A DNA stretch of 14,629 nucleotides, taken from positions 1-14,629 of the forward strand of contig JBDKTK010000162.1 of NCBI GenBank assembly GCA_039680225.1, written 5' to 3'. The translations under genes and the position numbers were made by a program. The stretch's first letter is position 1. Every line of letters starts with the position of its first letter. The notes under the pieces were generated by a model. The model was not told the DNA's origin. It did not search any database and worked only from the letters and a program-made list of their open reading frames with translations. Below, one piece after another: positions 1-6,827 of this stretch. This stretch comes from JBDKTK01 sp039680225. Its GTDB lineage: Bacteria > Desulfobacterota > Syntrophia > Syntrophales > UBA4778.

Positions 1-1
1 C

Positions 2-1324
2 CTGAGGAAGAACGTCAGGTGGCACGACGGCCGTCCCTTTACGGCTGAAGATGTGCTTTACACTTACAAGGTAACTGTCGACCCGAAGACTCCCACCGCC
101 TATTCGGGGGATTTCATGAAAGTCAAAAAGGCCGAGGTCCTTGACCCTTACACGTTCCGGGTAACCTACGACAAACCCTTCGCGCCCGCCCTCATGAGCT
201 GGGGCGCGGCAATTTTGCCAAAGCATCTGCTGGATGGAAAGGACATAACGAAATCGCCCCTGTCGCGCCACCCCATCGGGACGGGGCCGTACAAATTCAA
301 GGAATGGGTGACCGGGACCAAGATTGTCCTCGTTTCCAATCCCGATTACTTCGAAGGACGTCCCTATATTGACGGCTACATTATGAGGGTTATCCCCGAC
401 ACGGCAACCATGTTCCTGGAACTGCGGGCCCGGGGGCTCGACAGGATGGACCTGACCCCGCTCCAGTACACAAGGCAGACCGAAAGCAAATTCTTCAAGG
501 CCAATTTCAACAAATACAGGTATACGGCTTTTGCATACACTTACCTGGGATTCAACCTCCGCAGCCCCCTTTTCAAGGACAAGCGGGTGCGGCAGGCCTT
601 TGCTTACGCCATAAACAAGGAAGAGATAATCCAGGGGGTCATGCTCGGCCTCGGGCAGCCTGCAACCGGTCCGATAAAACCCGGGTCATGGGCGTACAAC
701 CCTGATGTGAAGACGTACGAATATAATCCGAAGAAAGCAGCGGAACTACTCGCCGAAGCCGGCTGGAAGGACACCGACGGAGACGGTATCCTGGACAGGG
801 GCGGCGTCCCCTTTGCGTTTGAGCTTTTGACAAACCAGGGCAACGAGGTGCGCCGCAAAACGGCCGAAATAGTCCAGAAGAGGCTGGCGGACGTCGGTAT
901 CCAGATGAAGATCAGGATCGTGGAGTGGGCCGCATTCATAAAAGAGTTCATAACCAAGAGGAAATTCGACGCGACTATCCTCGGCTGGACCATTTCCATG
1001 GACCCCGACCAGTTCGATGTCTGGCATTCCAGCAAGATGGGGCCCGACGAGCTGAATTTCATTTCTTACAAAAACCCGGAGATGGATGAATTGCTTGAAA
1101 GGGGCAGGGGCACTTTCAATATCGAGGAGCGCAAGAAAGCGTATTTCCGGATGCAGGAGATCCTCGCCGAAGAACAGCCGTACGTGTTCCTTTACGTCCC
1201 CGACGCCCTGCCTATTTTCGACAAACGGATCCGGGGCATCGACCCGGCGCCGATCGGCATCGGCCACAACTTTATAAAATGGTACGTCCCCAAAGGCGAG
1301 CAGAAGCTGGAGATGAGGCCATAG
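2..1324 (+). CDS. Peptide-type ABC transporter substrate-binding protein (SBP_bac_5), 5' end outside window
   Basis: This is the extracytoplasmic binding lipoprotein or periplasmic protein of an Opp/Dpp/nickel-type ABC importer. The reading frame is open from base 2, so the gene starts upstream of the window; 440 residues are visible. Its first visible residues (LRKNVRWHDGRPFTAEDV) are the family's conserved 'WHDG.PFTA.DV' block, normally about 80-110 residues into the precursor, so the signal peptide and N-terminus are missing. Other family hallmarks are GTGPYKF (about residues 93-99), DKRVRQAFAYAIN (193-205) and the acidic loop DTDGDGILDRGG (257-268), a calcium-loop-like segment common in this family. 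It ends with TAG at 1322. The ligand cannot be told from sequence, and the permease and ATPase genes are not in the window. The family call is firm; the substrate is unknown. Confidence 0.9.
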   Translation: MRKNVRWHDGRPFTAEDVLYTYKVTVDPKTPTAYSGDFMKVKKAEVLDPYTFRVTYDKPFAPALMSWGAAILPKHLLDGKDITKSPLSRHPIGTGPYKFKEWVTGTKIVLVSNPDYFEGRPYIDGYIMRVIPDTATMFLELRARGLDRMDLTPLQYTRQTESKFFKANFNKYRYTAFAYTYLGFNLRSPLFKDKRVRQAFAYAINKEEIIQGVMLGLGQPATGPIKPGSWAYNPDVKTYEYNPKKAAELLAEAGWKDTDGDGILDRGGVPFAFELLTNQGNEVRRKTAEIVQKRLADVGIQMKIRIVEWAAFIKEFITKRKFDATILGWTISMDPDQFDVWHSSKMGPDELNFISYKNPEMDELLERGRGTFNIEERKKAYFRMQEILAEEQPYVFLYVPDALPIFDKRIRGIDPAPIGIGHNFIKWYVPKGEQKLEMRP

Positions 1325-1350
1325 TTTTTGGGGTTTGCCGGGCAGGCGCC

Positions 1351-1365
1351 GCGCTGAAACAGCGC
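1351..1365. terminator. Short perfect hairpin between convergent genes, possible terminator
   Basis: GCGCTG-AAA-CAGCGC forms a perfect 6-bp stem with a 3-nt loop in the 51-bp gap between the convergent binding-protein gene and thioesterase gene. There is no convincing T-tract on either strand, so intrinsic termination is uncertain. A role as a bidirectional RNA 3'-end structure is inferred from position only. Confidence 0.35.
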
Positions 1366-1375
1366 CCGTTTGAAT

Positions 1376-1879
1376 TTATATTATCTCCATGCTGCTGAGC
1401 TGTGCGAACAGGTCCACAAAATCCTGCGTCAGGGCCCCTCTCTTGTTCATCGACTCCACTGAAAGCAATCCGAATGTTGCTTCTGATCTTGTAAAGGTTT
1501 CCCCGTTCTCGTCCAGAATTATCGCTTCCACCAGGGCTTCCCTGTCCCTCTTTTCAATAATCCGCCCTTCAACTCTCAACTCCATCCCGACGTAAACAGG
1601 CTTGATAAAATCAATCCTGATGGATTTGGTCATCGGGAGCGATTTCAGGAGGAAGATAACGGCCCGGCCCATTACCTCATCAACCATAGTCGCCACAACC
1701 CCTCCATGGGCAAGACTGTTCCATCCGGACAGATGGCCCGGGACGGAAATCCACGACACTATTGTTTTCCCATCGGAGTAGAAATCCATTTTCAGCCCGC
1801 CGGGATTGGCCGGGCCGCAGCCGAAACACCTGTTTGTTTCCATGTTAGGCAGAAACCTGTAACCTTCACGCTCAATCAT
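1376..1879 (-). CDS. Hotdog-fold acyl-CoA thioesterase, PaaI/4HBT family
   Basis: The 167-aa protein is predicted to hydrolyse an acyl-CoA or similar thioester in the cytoplasm. The 4HBT/PaaI signature is visible: HGGVVATMVDEVMGRA (residues 58-73), with the His-Gly-Gly and the acidic Asp67/Glu68 on the long hotdog helix. An N-terminal segment CFGCGPANPGGLKM (18-31) carries the CxxC seen in a subgroup of these proteins. The length is normal for a single-hotdog protein. The start at 1879 is supported by a GGAAGGA stretch upstream in the 21-bp gap after the methyltransferase stop, so the two genes are probably cotranscribed with the methyltransferase first. The substrate is not inferable. It is not part of the downstream PHA operon. 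Confidence 0.8.
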   Translation of the reverse strand: MIEREGYRFLPNMETNRCFGCGPANPGGLKMDFYSDGKTIVSWISVPGHLSGWNSLAHGGVVATMVDEVMGRAVIFLLKSLPMTKSIRIDFIKPVYVGMELRVEGRIIEKRDREALVEAIILDENGETFTRSEATFGLLSVESMNKRGALTQDFVDLFAQLSSMEII

Positions 1880-1900
1880 TTCTTTCCCATCCTTCCGAAA

Positions 1901-2884
1901 CTATTTGAAAGCCTCGATCAGCGAGTCCATGTGCTCGCCTGTCTTAATCTGTTTTATATCCCGGAACCCGGCTGCCCCGAGCCCGTCTTTTATTTCCTCG
2001 AAAGTATAAGTGCCCCCGCCTGCCGTGGCGACGAGCATGTTTATTGCGAAGATGGCGCCGTTTTTCGGATGCGTGCGGTCGGCGCTCATAACATGGTCCC
2101 GGATTACGATCCGTCCTCCATTTACCAGCGCACTATACGCTTTCCTGTACAAGTCCAAATTCTGCTCGAGGCTGTTCTGATGTATTATGGCGGAAACGAA
2201 GGCAAGATCATGCCCGGGAGGAAATTCGTCCGTGTAAAAATCTCCTGCGACAAGATTCACCCTGTCGAGGAGTCCCGCTGATTCCAACCTCGCGCGCGCC
2301 ATCCCGATCACTGCAGGCCGGTCGAAAAGGGTCGCCCTCATGGCAGGAGACATCTCCAGGAAAGCTATCGTGTAAGTGCCCGACGCGCCGCCCACGTCCA
2401 GGAGCATTCTTGCCGGACCCGGGTTGACTGCCCTGGCAATCTCCGCGGCAAGCGGGGCCGCCACTACGTGCATGGCACCGATAAACGCGCGCAACTCGTC
2501 GGGCTTCGCAAAAGGCCGGTCGGGTTCGCAGGGCGCCCCTTTCACGATTTCGGTCAGGCAGGACCACCTGTCCCAGAGAGTGACGGCATGAAGCACCATG
2601 GGCAGGACGGATTCCGGGGAATCTTCCGAAAGGTAACGGGAGACATTTTCGCCGCAGGAGTATTCATCATCCTTCTTTTCCAGGAGGCCCATTGCCGCGA
2701 GTGCGTCGAGAAGAGATGCAAGACCGCGCGGGGCAAGGCCCGTCTGTCCGGAAATTTCGGCTGCGGTCTGTTTTTTCCGGCCGAGGATGGTGAAGAGGTT
2801 AAGTTCCGCCCCGGTCAGCATAATCCGGCATTCCATAAAATCCCGGGACAATCTCAGTACCTGCTCAGCGTTGTTACAGTTCAT
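1901..2884 (-). CDS. SAM-dependent O-methyltransferase, Methyltransf_2 (ASMT/CrtF-like) type
   Basis: The 327-aa enzyme has the two-part build of the small-molecule O-methyltransferase family. An N-terminal winged-helix dimerisation domain (about 1-95, with TAAEISGQTGLAPRGLASLLDAL at 40-62) precedes a Rossmann SAM-binding domain. SAM motif I is LLDVGGASGTY (161-171), an acidic ribose-binding region is near FD (187-188), and GDF is at 214-216. The expected catalytic-His region reads IIHQNSLEQN (His235) in place of the common HDW.D. The start at 2884 follows AGGAGGA at a good distance. The acceptor substrate (phenolic, quinone, tetrapyrrole or other) cannot be deduced. Its promoter region is shared with hcp; the palindrome at 2935-2948 overlaps a possible -35 for this gene. 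The two-domain architecture makes a UbiE-type enzyme unlikely. Confidence 0.8.
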   Translation of the reverse strand: MNCNNAEQVLRLSRDFMECRIMLTGAELNLFTILGRKKQTAAEISGQTGLAPRGLASLLDALAAMGLLEKKDDEYSCGENVSRYLSEDSPESVLPMVLHAVTLWDRWSCLTEIVKGAPCEPDRPFAKPDELRAFIGAMHVVAAPLAAEIARAVNPGPARMLLDVGGASGTYTIAFLEMSPAMRATLFDRPAVIGMARARLESAGLLDRVNLVAGDFYTDEFPPGHDLAFVSAIIHQNSLEQNLDLYRKAYSALVNGGRIVIRDHVMSADRTHPKNGAIFAINMLVATAGGGTYTFEEIKDGLGAAGFRDIKQIKTGEHMDSLIEAFK

Positions 2885-2918
2885 ATATCCGTCCTCCTGT
2901 TCCGGGTGATTGGTCGAG

Positions 2919-2948
2919 AGAATAGAAGATTTTTTTGACCTAAGTCAA
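2919..2948 (-). promoter_or_regulatory. Candidate promoter of the O-methyltransferase gene, overlapping the HcpR-type operator
   Basis: On the minus strand TTGACT (2943-2948) and TATTCT (2919-2924) are separated by 18 bp, upstream of the methyltransferase start at 2884. The -35 hexamer is one half of the palindrome at 2935-2948, so a bound regulator would be expected to occlude it. The match is moderate and partly a consequence of the operator sequence itself. Confidence 0.35.
2935..2948. promoter_or_regulatory. FNR/HcpR-type operator upstream of hcp: TTGAC-CTAA-GTCAA
   Basis: This is a perfect 14-bp inverted repeat, TTGAC-N4-GTCAA, with half-sites at 2935-2939 and 2944-2948. It matches the CRP/FNR-superfamily layout and the TTGAC-N4-GTCAA motif described for HcpR in deltaproteobacteria. 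Its centre (2941.5) lies 22 bp, counted from the palindrome's edge, before a -10-like TAAAAA, which puts it at about -41.5 from a predicted start near 2983. That is a class II activator position. A second copy with the same spacing lies at 5398-5411. Confidence 0.8.
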
Positions 2949-2970
2949 GGACTGCCCTTCATATCCGGGA

Positions 2971-2976
2971 TAAAAA
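2971..2976 (+). promoter_or_regulatory. Candidate -10 element of the hcp promoter
   Basis: TAAAAA matches TATAAT at 4 of 6 positions. It stands exactly 22 bp after the operator at 2935-2948, where an FNR-type class II promoter would have its -10. No good -35 is present, as expected for an activator-dependent promoter. The predicted transcript start is near 2983. Confidence 0.5.
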
Positions 2977-3009
2977 TCGCGTAACAAAATCGAACGAGGA
3001 GGACTTGAT

Positions 3010-4635
3010 ATGTTCTGCTATCATTGCGAACAGACGGCAAAAGGAAAGGCCTGCGACAGGGCGGGCGTGTGCGGCAAAACTCCGGAAGTGGCGGCGCTCC
3101 AGGATCTCCAGATCTATTCACTTATCGGGCTTTCCCAGGCTGCGCTGCTGGCCGGGGAATCAGGTATAAAGGAAGAATCCATAGGCCCATTCATCTGCAA
3201 AGCGCTTTTCTCCACTCTGACCAACGTGAATTTCGACCCGGAGAGGTTTTCGGAAACAATCCGCATCTCAGCGGACAAGAAAAGAAGCCTGCTCGAAAAA
3301 ATGAAAGCGGCAGGCGCGGCCCCTGATTTATCAGGCCCCCTCGGATTTGAACCGGCCCATGACATCGCGGGCATGGAGGCGCAGGGCAAAAAGGTCCCGC
3401 CAAACACTTTCCCCGCCGCAAACGAGGACATCCTCTCCCTGAAAAACATCCTCCTCATCGGGATAAAGGGGACTGCAGCATATGCAGACCACGCGCGCAT
3501 CCTGGGCCAGAAAGACGAAGCGGTCTACAGTTTTATCCGGGAAGGCCTGGCCGCCATTTATGACGGCGGATTGAAACTGGAGGACGCCCTGGGGCTGGTG
3601 CTCAAGTGCGGCGAGGCCAACCTGAGGGCCATGGAACTGCTCGATGCGGCCAACACGGGCCGTTACGGCCACCCCGTCCCGACAGGCGTCCCCCTGGGCT
3701 TCCGGAAAGGCAAAGCCATCCTGGTCTCGGGCCACGATCTGAAAGACCTCGAAGACATCCTCAAACAGACCGAGGGCAAGGGGATATACGTTTACACCCA
3801 CGGCGAAATGCTGCCGGCCCACGGCTACCCCGGGCTGAAAAAATATTCGCACCTCTACGGGCATTACGGGACCGCGTGGCAGAACCAGTTCAAGGAGTTC
3901 AGCGCGTTCCCCGGCGCGATACTGATGACCACCAACTGCATCCAGAAGCCCCAGGAGGCATACAGGGAAAATATACTCACTTCAGGCGAGGTCGGCTGGC
4001 CCGGCGTAACCCATATTTCGAACGGAGACTTCTCCCCCGTGATCAAAAAAGCCATGGAACTGCCCGGCTTTGCGGAGGACACGGACGGACGGCAGGTCAT
4101 GGTCGGCTTTGCCCGCAATGCGGTCCTGGGGATCGCGGACAAGGTGATCGAGGCCGTGAAAGGCAAGGCCATCAGGCATTTCTTTCTTGTCGCGGGCTGC
4201 GATGGGGCGAAACCGGGACGCAACTACTACACGCAATTTGCGGAACTGGTCCCCAAAGACTGCATCGTGCTCACGCTGGCGTGCGGAAAATTCCGCTTCT
4301 TCGACAGGGAAATGGGTACAATCGGCGGGATACCGCGCCTTCTCGACATTGGGCAATGCAACGACGCGTATTCCGCAGTCCAGATCGCTCTGGCCCTTTC
4401 GAAGGCTTTCGGGACCGGCGTGAACGAATTGCCTCTGTCCCTTGTCCTGTCCTGGCACGAGCAGAAGGCGGTGGCCATCCTGCTCACGCTCCTGGCGCTG
4501 GGCATCAAAAACATCCGGCTCGGGCCCTCGCTCCCGGCATTTGTGTCCCCCAATGTCCTGGACGTGCTTGTGAAGAACTACAATATCAAGCCGATCACGA
4601 CTGCGGAAGAGGACCTGAAGGCAATCCTGGGTTAA
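3010..4635 (+). CDS. hcp: Hybrid cluster protein / hydroxylamine reductase (Hcp)
   Basis: The 541-aa cytoplasmic Fe-S protein belongs to the prismane family, linked to nitric oxide and hydroxylamine detoxification and to protein S-nitrosylation. The N-terminal cubane ligands C3, C6, C15 and C21 have the C-x2-C-x8-C-x5-C spacing of the anaerobic class I proteins. All hybrid-cluster ligands can be placed: H242 (SGHDLKD), E266 (THGEMLPAHGYP), C310 (TTNCIQKP), C397 (VAGCDGAKPGRNYYT), C425 (LACGKFRF), C450 (IGQCNDAYSA) and E484, with K486 (SWHEQKA). Their spacing parallels the Desulfovibrio protein. The length is normal and no residue is missing. The start at 3010 has GAGGAGGA just upstream. It is monocistronic: an FNR/HcpR-type operator lies in front and a strong terminator directly behind. 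No Hcr-type reductase is adjacent; the ferredoxin-like gene at 5474 shares the operator motif and is a plausible electron partner. Confidence 0.97.
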   Translation: MFCYHCEQTAKGKACDRAGVCGKTPEVAALQDLQIYSLIGLSQAALLAGESGIKEESIGPFICKALFSTLTNVNFDPERFSETIRISADKKRSLLEKMKAAGAAPDLSGPLGFEPAHDIAGMEAQGKKVPPNTFPAANEDILSLKNILLIGIKGTAAYADHARILGQKDEAVYSFIREGLAAIYDGGLKLEDALGLVLKCGEANLRAMELLDAANTGRYGHPVPTGVPLGFRKGKAILVSGHDLKDLEDILKQTEGKGIYVYTHGEMLPAHGYPGLKKYSHLYGHYGTAWQNQFKEFSAFPGAILMTTNCIQKPQEAYRENILTSGEVGWPGVTHISNGDFSPVIKKAMELPGFAEDTDGRQVMVGFARNAVLGIADKVIEAVKGKAIRHFFLVAGCDGAKPGRNYYTQFAELVPKDCIVLTLACGKFRFFDREMGTIGGIPRLLDIGQCNDAYSAVQIALALSKAFGTGVNELPLSLVLSWHEQKAVAILLTLLALGIKNIRLGPSLPAFVSPNVLDVLVKNYNIKPITTAEEDLKAILG

Positions 4636-4641
4636 TAATGA

Positions 4642-4669
4642 AGGGGCGGCTAATGCCGCCCCTCTTTTT
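4642..4669 (+). terminator. Intrinsic terminator of hcp
   Basis: AGGGGCGGC (4642-4650), a TAAT loop and GCCGCCCCT (4655-4663) form a perfect 9-bp stem, followed by CTTTTT. It begins 6 bp after the hcp stop. The T-tract runs into the stop codon of the convergent regulator gene, so the intergenic region is almost wholly terminator. Confidence 0.92.
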
Positions 4670-5355
4670 CAGGGGAGTTTCCTCTCGCCCGCCGCAAGTT
4701 CTTCCAGGGCCGTCCTGTCAAGAATTGTTATGTTCGAGCCATCCGATTTGATGAGATCCAGCCGGTTCATCTTGTTCAGGATGCGGGAGAGCGTTTCGGG
4801 AATCGTCCCGAGAAGGCTGGCCAGCTGGCCTTTGGTGATGTCGAGCTTCAAATCCCGCGAGTCTTTGTCCTTTTCGCTCAGGTAAAGCAGGTAGGCGGCA
4901 AGCCGTCCGGGGACTTCCTTGAGTGAAAGGCCTTCTATCAGGCCGGCAAAGCGGCGCAGGCGCATCGACAATACCGCAAGCATATTCAGGGCCAGCGATG
5001 GCTCTTTTTTTATCAGCTCAATAAATTCAGCCCTGGGGAAATAAATCAGCGAGCTCCGGGATTCGGATTGGGCATTGGCGGGATAGCCCTGGCCGGTGAA
5101 AACGGCGACTTCCCCGAAACATTCCCCTGTTTCAAACAGGTGAAGTATCTGTTCCTTGCCTTCGGGCGAAGTCTTGAACACCTTGACGCGGCCGGCCAGC
5201 ACGACAAAGAAACCAACCCCCTCCTCGCTTTCGAAGAAGACCGGTTCCCCCTTTTTGTAAACACGGACCCGGGCGATCCCTGCAAGTTCCCGGAGCTGCC
5301 GGACGGGGAGTCCTTCAAAAAGAGGTATTTTGGCAATCTGGCCGACAATATCCAT
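4669..5355 (-). CDS. hcpR: CRP/FNR-family transcriptional regulator, probable HcpR
   Basis: The 228-aa protein has an N-terminal cyclic-nucleotide-binding-like beta-roll (about 10-120, with EGVGFFVVLAGRVKVF and LFETGECFGEVAVF), a long dimer helix (about 120-150) and a C-terminal winged HTH. The HTH reads KGQLASLLGTIPETLSRILNKM, with recognition-helix residues E187, S190 and R191. This E-x-x-S-R pattern is the FNR one, which contacts TTGA half-sites. It fits the two TTGAC-N4-GTCAA palindromes flanking this gene. Only one cysteine (C79) is present, so it lacks the FNR 4Fe-4S sensor; known HcpR proteins sense NO through haem. The HcpR call rests on its position between hcp and the frdX-like gene, both bearing the motif. 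The start at 5355 has AAAGGA upstream. A palindrome half overlaps its likely -35, suggesting autoregulation. Confidence 0.85.
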   Translation of the reverse strand: MDIVGQIAKIPLFEGLPVRQLRELAGIARVRVYKKGEPVFFESEEGVGFFVVLAGRVKVFKTSPEGKEQILHLFETGECFGEVAVFTGQGYPANAQSESRSSLIYFPRAEFIELIKKEPSLALNMLAVLSMRLRRFAGLIEGLSLKEVPGRLAAYLLYLSEKDKDSRDLKLDITKGQLASLLGTIPETLSRILNKMNRLDLIKSDGSNITILDRTALEELAAGERKLP

Positions 5356-5384
5356 TAATCGTCATCCTTTAAATTTCCCGGTAA

Positions 5385-5411
5385 ATTATCCCCATAGTTG
5401 ACTTATGTCAA
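5385..5411 (-). promoter_or_regulatory. Candidate hcpR promoter overlapping the operator
   Basis: On the minus strand a perfect TTGACA (5406-5411) is followed after 15 bp by GATAAT (5385-5390), or after 17 bp by the weaker TAATTT. The -35 lies inside the palindrome at 5398-5411, so binding there would be expected to repress hcpR while activating the divergent ferredoxin gene. The spacer with GATAAT is short. Confidence 0.4.
5398..5411. promoter_or_regulatory. FNR/HcpR-type operator upstream of the ferredoxin gene: TTGAC-TTAT-GTCAA
   Basis: This is a second perfect TTGAC-N4-GTCAA palindrome, identical in its half-sites to the one upstream of hcp, in the hcpR/frdX divergent region. It ends 22 bp before TATATT (5434-5439), so its centre is at about -41.5 from a start near 5446, the same geometry as at hcp. 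Confidence 0.8.
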
Positions 5412-5433
5412 AGCGGAACTTTTCACGTATTCA

Positions 5434-5439
5434 TATATT
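5434..5439 (+). promoter_or_regulatory. Candidate -10 element of the ferredoxin (frdX-type) promoter
   Basis: TATATT matches TATAAT at 5 of 6 positions and is placed 22 bp after the operator at 5398-5411. It lies 34 bp upstream of the start codon at 5474. No consensus -35 is present at the usual distance, consistent with class II activation. Confidence 0.55.
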
Positions 5440-5473
5440 ATGCTTATAGAAAATTATTAAAAAGGAGCCGGTC

Positions 5474-6220
5474 ATGAAAGTTTTGCGAAAAATAATAGAA
5501 ATAGATGAATCCAAGTGCGACGGGTGCGGCCTGTGCGTACCTTCCTGCGCGGAGGGCGCCATACGGATTGAAAACGGCAAGGCAAGGCTTGTGGCCGAGA
5601 AATACTGCGACGGCCTGGGCGCCTGCCTGGGCGAGTGCCCCCGGGATGCCCTTCATATTGTCGGGAAGGAGGTCGACGATTATGACGAGCAGGCCGTTCA
5701 TGAGCATCTGAAATCACAGGTCGCGGCCAGAGAGCCCGCCATGGCTTGCGGATGCCCCTCTTCGCTGATACAGAGATTTTCTCCCTTGAAAAGACAAACG
5801 AAACAGGAAAATCCGGGCCGGGCACAGGATACTGTTTCCGCCCTGACGCATTGGCCCATCCAGATCAGGCTCGTGCCGCCCAACGCGCCTTTTCTGAAAA
5901 ATGCAGCCCTGCTGGTTGCCGCCGATTGCGCCCCGGCGGCTTACCCCGACTTTCACCGCCTTCTGGCCGGCAAGGTTCTGCTGATCGGATGCCCCAAATT
6001 CGACAACGCGGATGAGTACATTAAAAAATTCGCGCTCATCTTCCGGAACAACGATATCAGGAGTATTACTGTTTTTGTGATGGAGGTCCCCTGCTGCCAA
6101 GGGCTGCCCCTTATCGTCGAGCAGGCAATGAAGCTGGCCGGGAAGAATATTCCCCTGGAGAAAACAATAACAGGGATAGAAGGAGAACTGCGGAAAAATC
6201 AGAAGGGCCTGCCAAGTTGA
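5474..6220 (+). CDS. 4Fe-4S ferredoxin-like protein of the Hcp regulon (FrdX type)
   Basis: The 248-aa cytoplasmic protein has an N-terminal bacterial ferredoxin domain and a C-terminal domain of unknown function. Cluster 1 is canonical: C15-x2-C18-x2-C21-x3-C25. The second motif is C45-x5-C51-x3-C55-P; Leu48 stands where the middle cysteine should be, so the second site has lost one ligand and may hold a 3Fe-4S or altered cluster. The C-terminal part has further conserved-looking cysteines: C92/C94 (ACGCP), C152 (ADCAP), C173 (IGCPKFDN) and C207/C208 (VPCCQG). The start has AAGGAG 7 bp upstream. The operator in front and proximity to hcp and hcpR suggest it delivers electrons to Hcp or is itself a stress-responsive redox protein. 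The family call is solid; the role is inferred. It meets phaR convergently with a 7-bp gap. Confidence 0.8.
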   Translation: MKVLRKIIEIDESKCDGCGLCVPSCAEGAIRIENGKARLVAEKYCDGLGACLGECPRDALHIVGKEVDDYDEQAVHEHLKSQVAAREPAMACGCPSSLIQRFSPLKRQTKQENPGRAQDTVSALTHWPIQIRLVPPNAPFLKNAALLVAADCAPAAYPDFHRLLAGKVLLIGCPKFDNADEYIKKFALIFRNNDIRSITVFVMEVPCCQGLPLIVEQAMKLAGKNIPLEKTITGIEGELRKNQKGLPS

Positions 6221-6241
6221 GGCCGCCTCAGGATTTTTTTT
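6218..6241 (+). terminator. Compact terminator built from two opposing stop codons
   Basis: TGAGG-CCG-CCTCA (6218-6230) is followed by GGA and eight T's. The first TGA is the stop of the ferredoxin gene. The final TCA is, on the minus strand, the TGA stop of phaR. The stem is only 5 bp plus possible G-T pairs, so efficiency is uncertain, but the T-tract is good. Confidence 0.6.
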
Positions 6242-6689
6242 CCTTTTCCCCGGCCTTTTTCGATTCGGCAAAGAGGTCAAAGAACTGCTTGAATGGATCG
6301 AAGACTTCCTTTGCCGGGCCGGAGAACTGGGTGCCCATGGAAAGCCATTTCTGGAACTGGTCATCCATTGTTGTTTTATAATCGAGATAATTGCGGATGA
6401 TCTGCTGCAGGTGCTTGTCAAAAAACTCTCCCAGGACGGTGTCGCCGTACCGGATTATAAGGTGCAGCAGGGGTATGGGCAAAAGGAAGTTCTTCTTTTT
6501 GGCCTCGTCCAGCAGTATCTGGGTCAAAATAAATGCGGTGACATCTTCTTTGGTCTTGGCGTCTATGACCCGGACCTGCCTGCCTGCCTTGATCAGTTCT
6601 GAGACCTGGTCTATGACGATGTATGAGTTCTTTTCCGTGTCGTAAAGGCGGCGGTTCCCGTATTTCTTTATAAGCACTTCTTCAGGCAT
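6228..6689 (-). CDS. phaR: Polyhydroxyalkanoate synthesis repressor PhaR
   Basis: The 153-aa DNA-binding protein belongs to the PhaR family. In characterised systems it represses the phasin gene and its own gene, and is released when it binds nascent PHA granules. The N-terminal PHB/PHA accumulation regulator domain is clear: IKKYGNRRLYDTEKNSYIVI (residues 7-26), then the conserved RQVRVIDAKTKEDVTAFILTQIL (37-59). The remainder (about 68-153) is helical, amphipathic and ends in a Lys/Glu-rich tail. The start at 6689 follows AAAGGA about 15 bp upstream, a slightly long spacing. It is divergent from the phasin/synthase operon, with 209 bp between, where two TTGTGCA..GC motifs are candidate operators. 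The family call is firm; regulation is inferred from family knowledge. Confidence 0.93.
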   Translation of the reverse strand: MPEEVLIKKYGNRRLYDTEKNSYIVIDQVSELIKAGRQVRVIDAKTKEDVTAFILTQILLDEAKKKNFLLPIPLLHLIIRYGDTVLGEFFDKHLQQIIRNYLDYKTTMDDQFQKWLSMGTQFSGPAKEVFDPFKQFFDLFAESKKAGEKEKKS

Positions 6690-6705
6690 GTTTTATTCCA
6701 GTCCT

Positions 6706-6716
6706 TTGTGCATTGC
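6706..6716. promoter_or_regulatory. Candidate PhaR site in the phaR leader (TTGTGCATTGC)
   Basis: TTGTGCATTGC lies 17 bp upstream of the phaR start. It shares TTGTGCA-N2-GC with the element at 6805-6815 on the other side of the intergenic region. Its position fits autorepression. No binding evidence is available. Confidence 0.35.
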
Positions 6717-6804
6717 GAAATATTTTTCAATATTTTTTAACTTAAATTTTCGTAATGGCGTCTATTTATCAAATATAATTACACTTTTCAAGTCTTAAAA
6801 AAAA

Positions 6805-6819
6805 TTGTGCAACGCAACA
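6805..6819. promoter_or_regulatory. Candidate PhaR operator upstream of the phasin operon
   Basis: TTGTGCAACGCAACA contains the inverted repeat TGC-AAC-GCA (6808-6816). It sits 8 bp before the -35 hexamer of the phasin promoter. TGC/GCA inverted repeats with a 3-nt spacer have been reported for some alphaproteobacterial PhaR proteins, so this is a reasonable repressor site by family analogy and position. Confidence 0.45.
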
Positions 6820-6827
6820 TTTTTTCC

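Noticed and set aside
1706..2938. Open frames on the + strand opposite the methyltransferase and thioesterase
   Set aside because: They have no recognisable domains or ribosome binding sites and lie antisense to two well-supported genes.
3606..4751. Long open frame of 381 codons overlapping hcp
   Set aside because: It is an Arg/Pro/Gly-rich shadow frame of hcp without family motifs; hcp keeps every cluster ligand.
4669..5355. Regulator as a true FNR (oxygen sensor with 4Fe-4S)
   Set aside because: Only one cysteine is present, so it cannot ligate the FNR cluster. The recognition helix is FNR-like, but the sensor domain is not.
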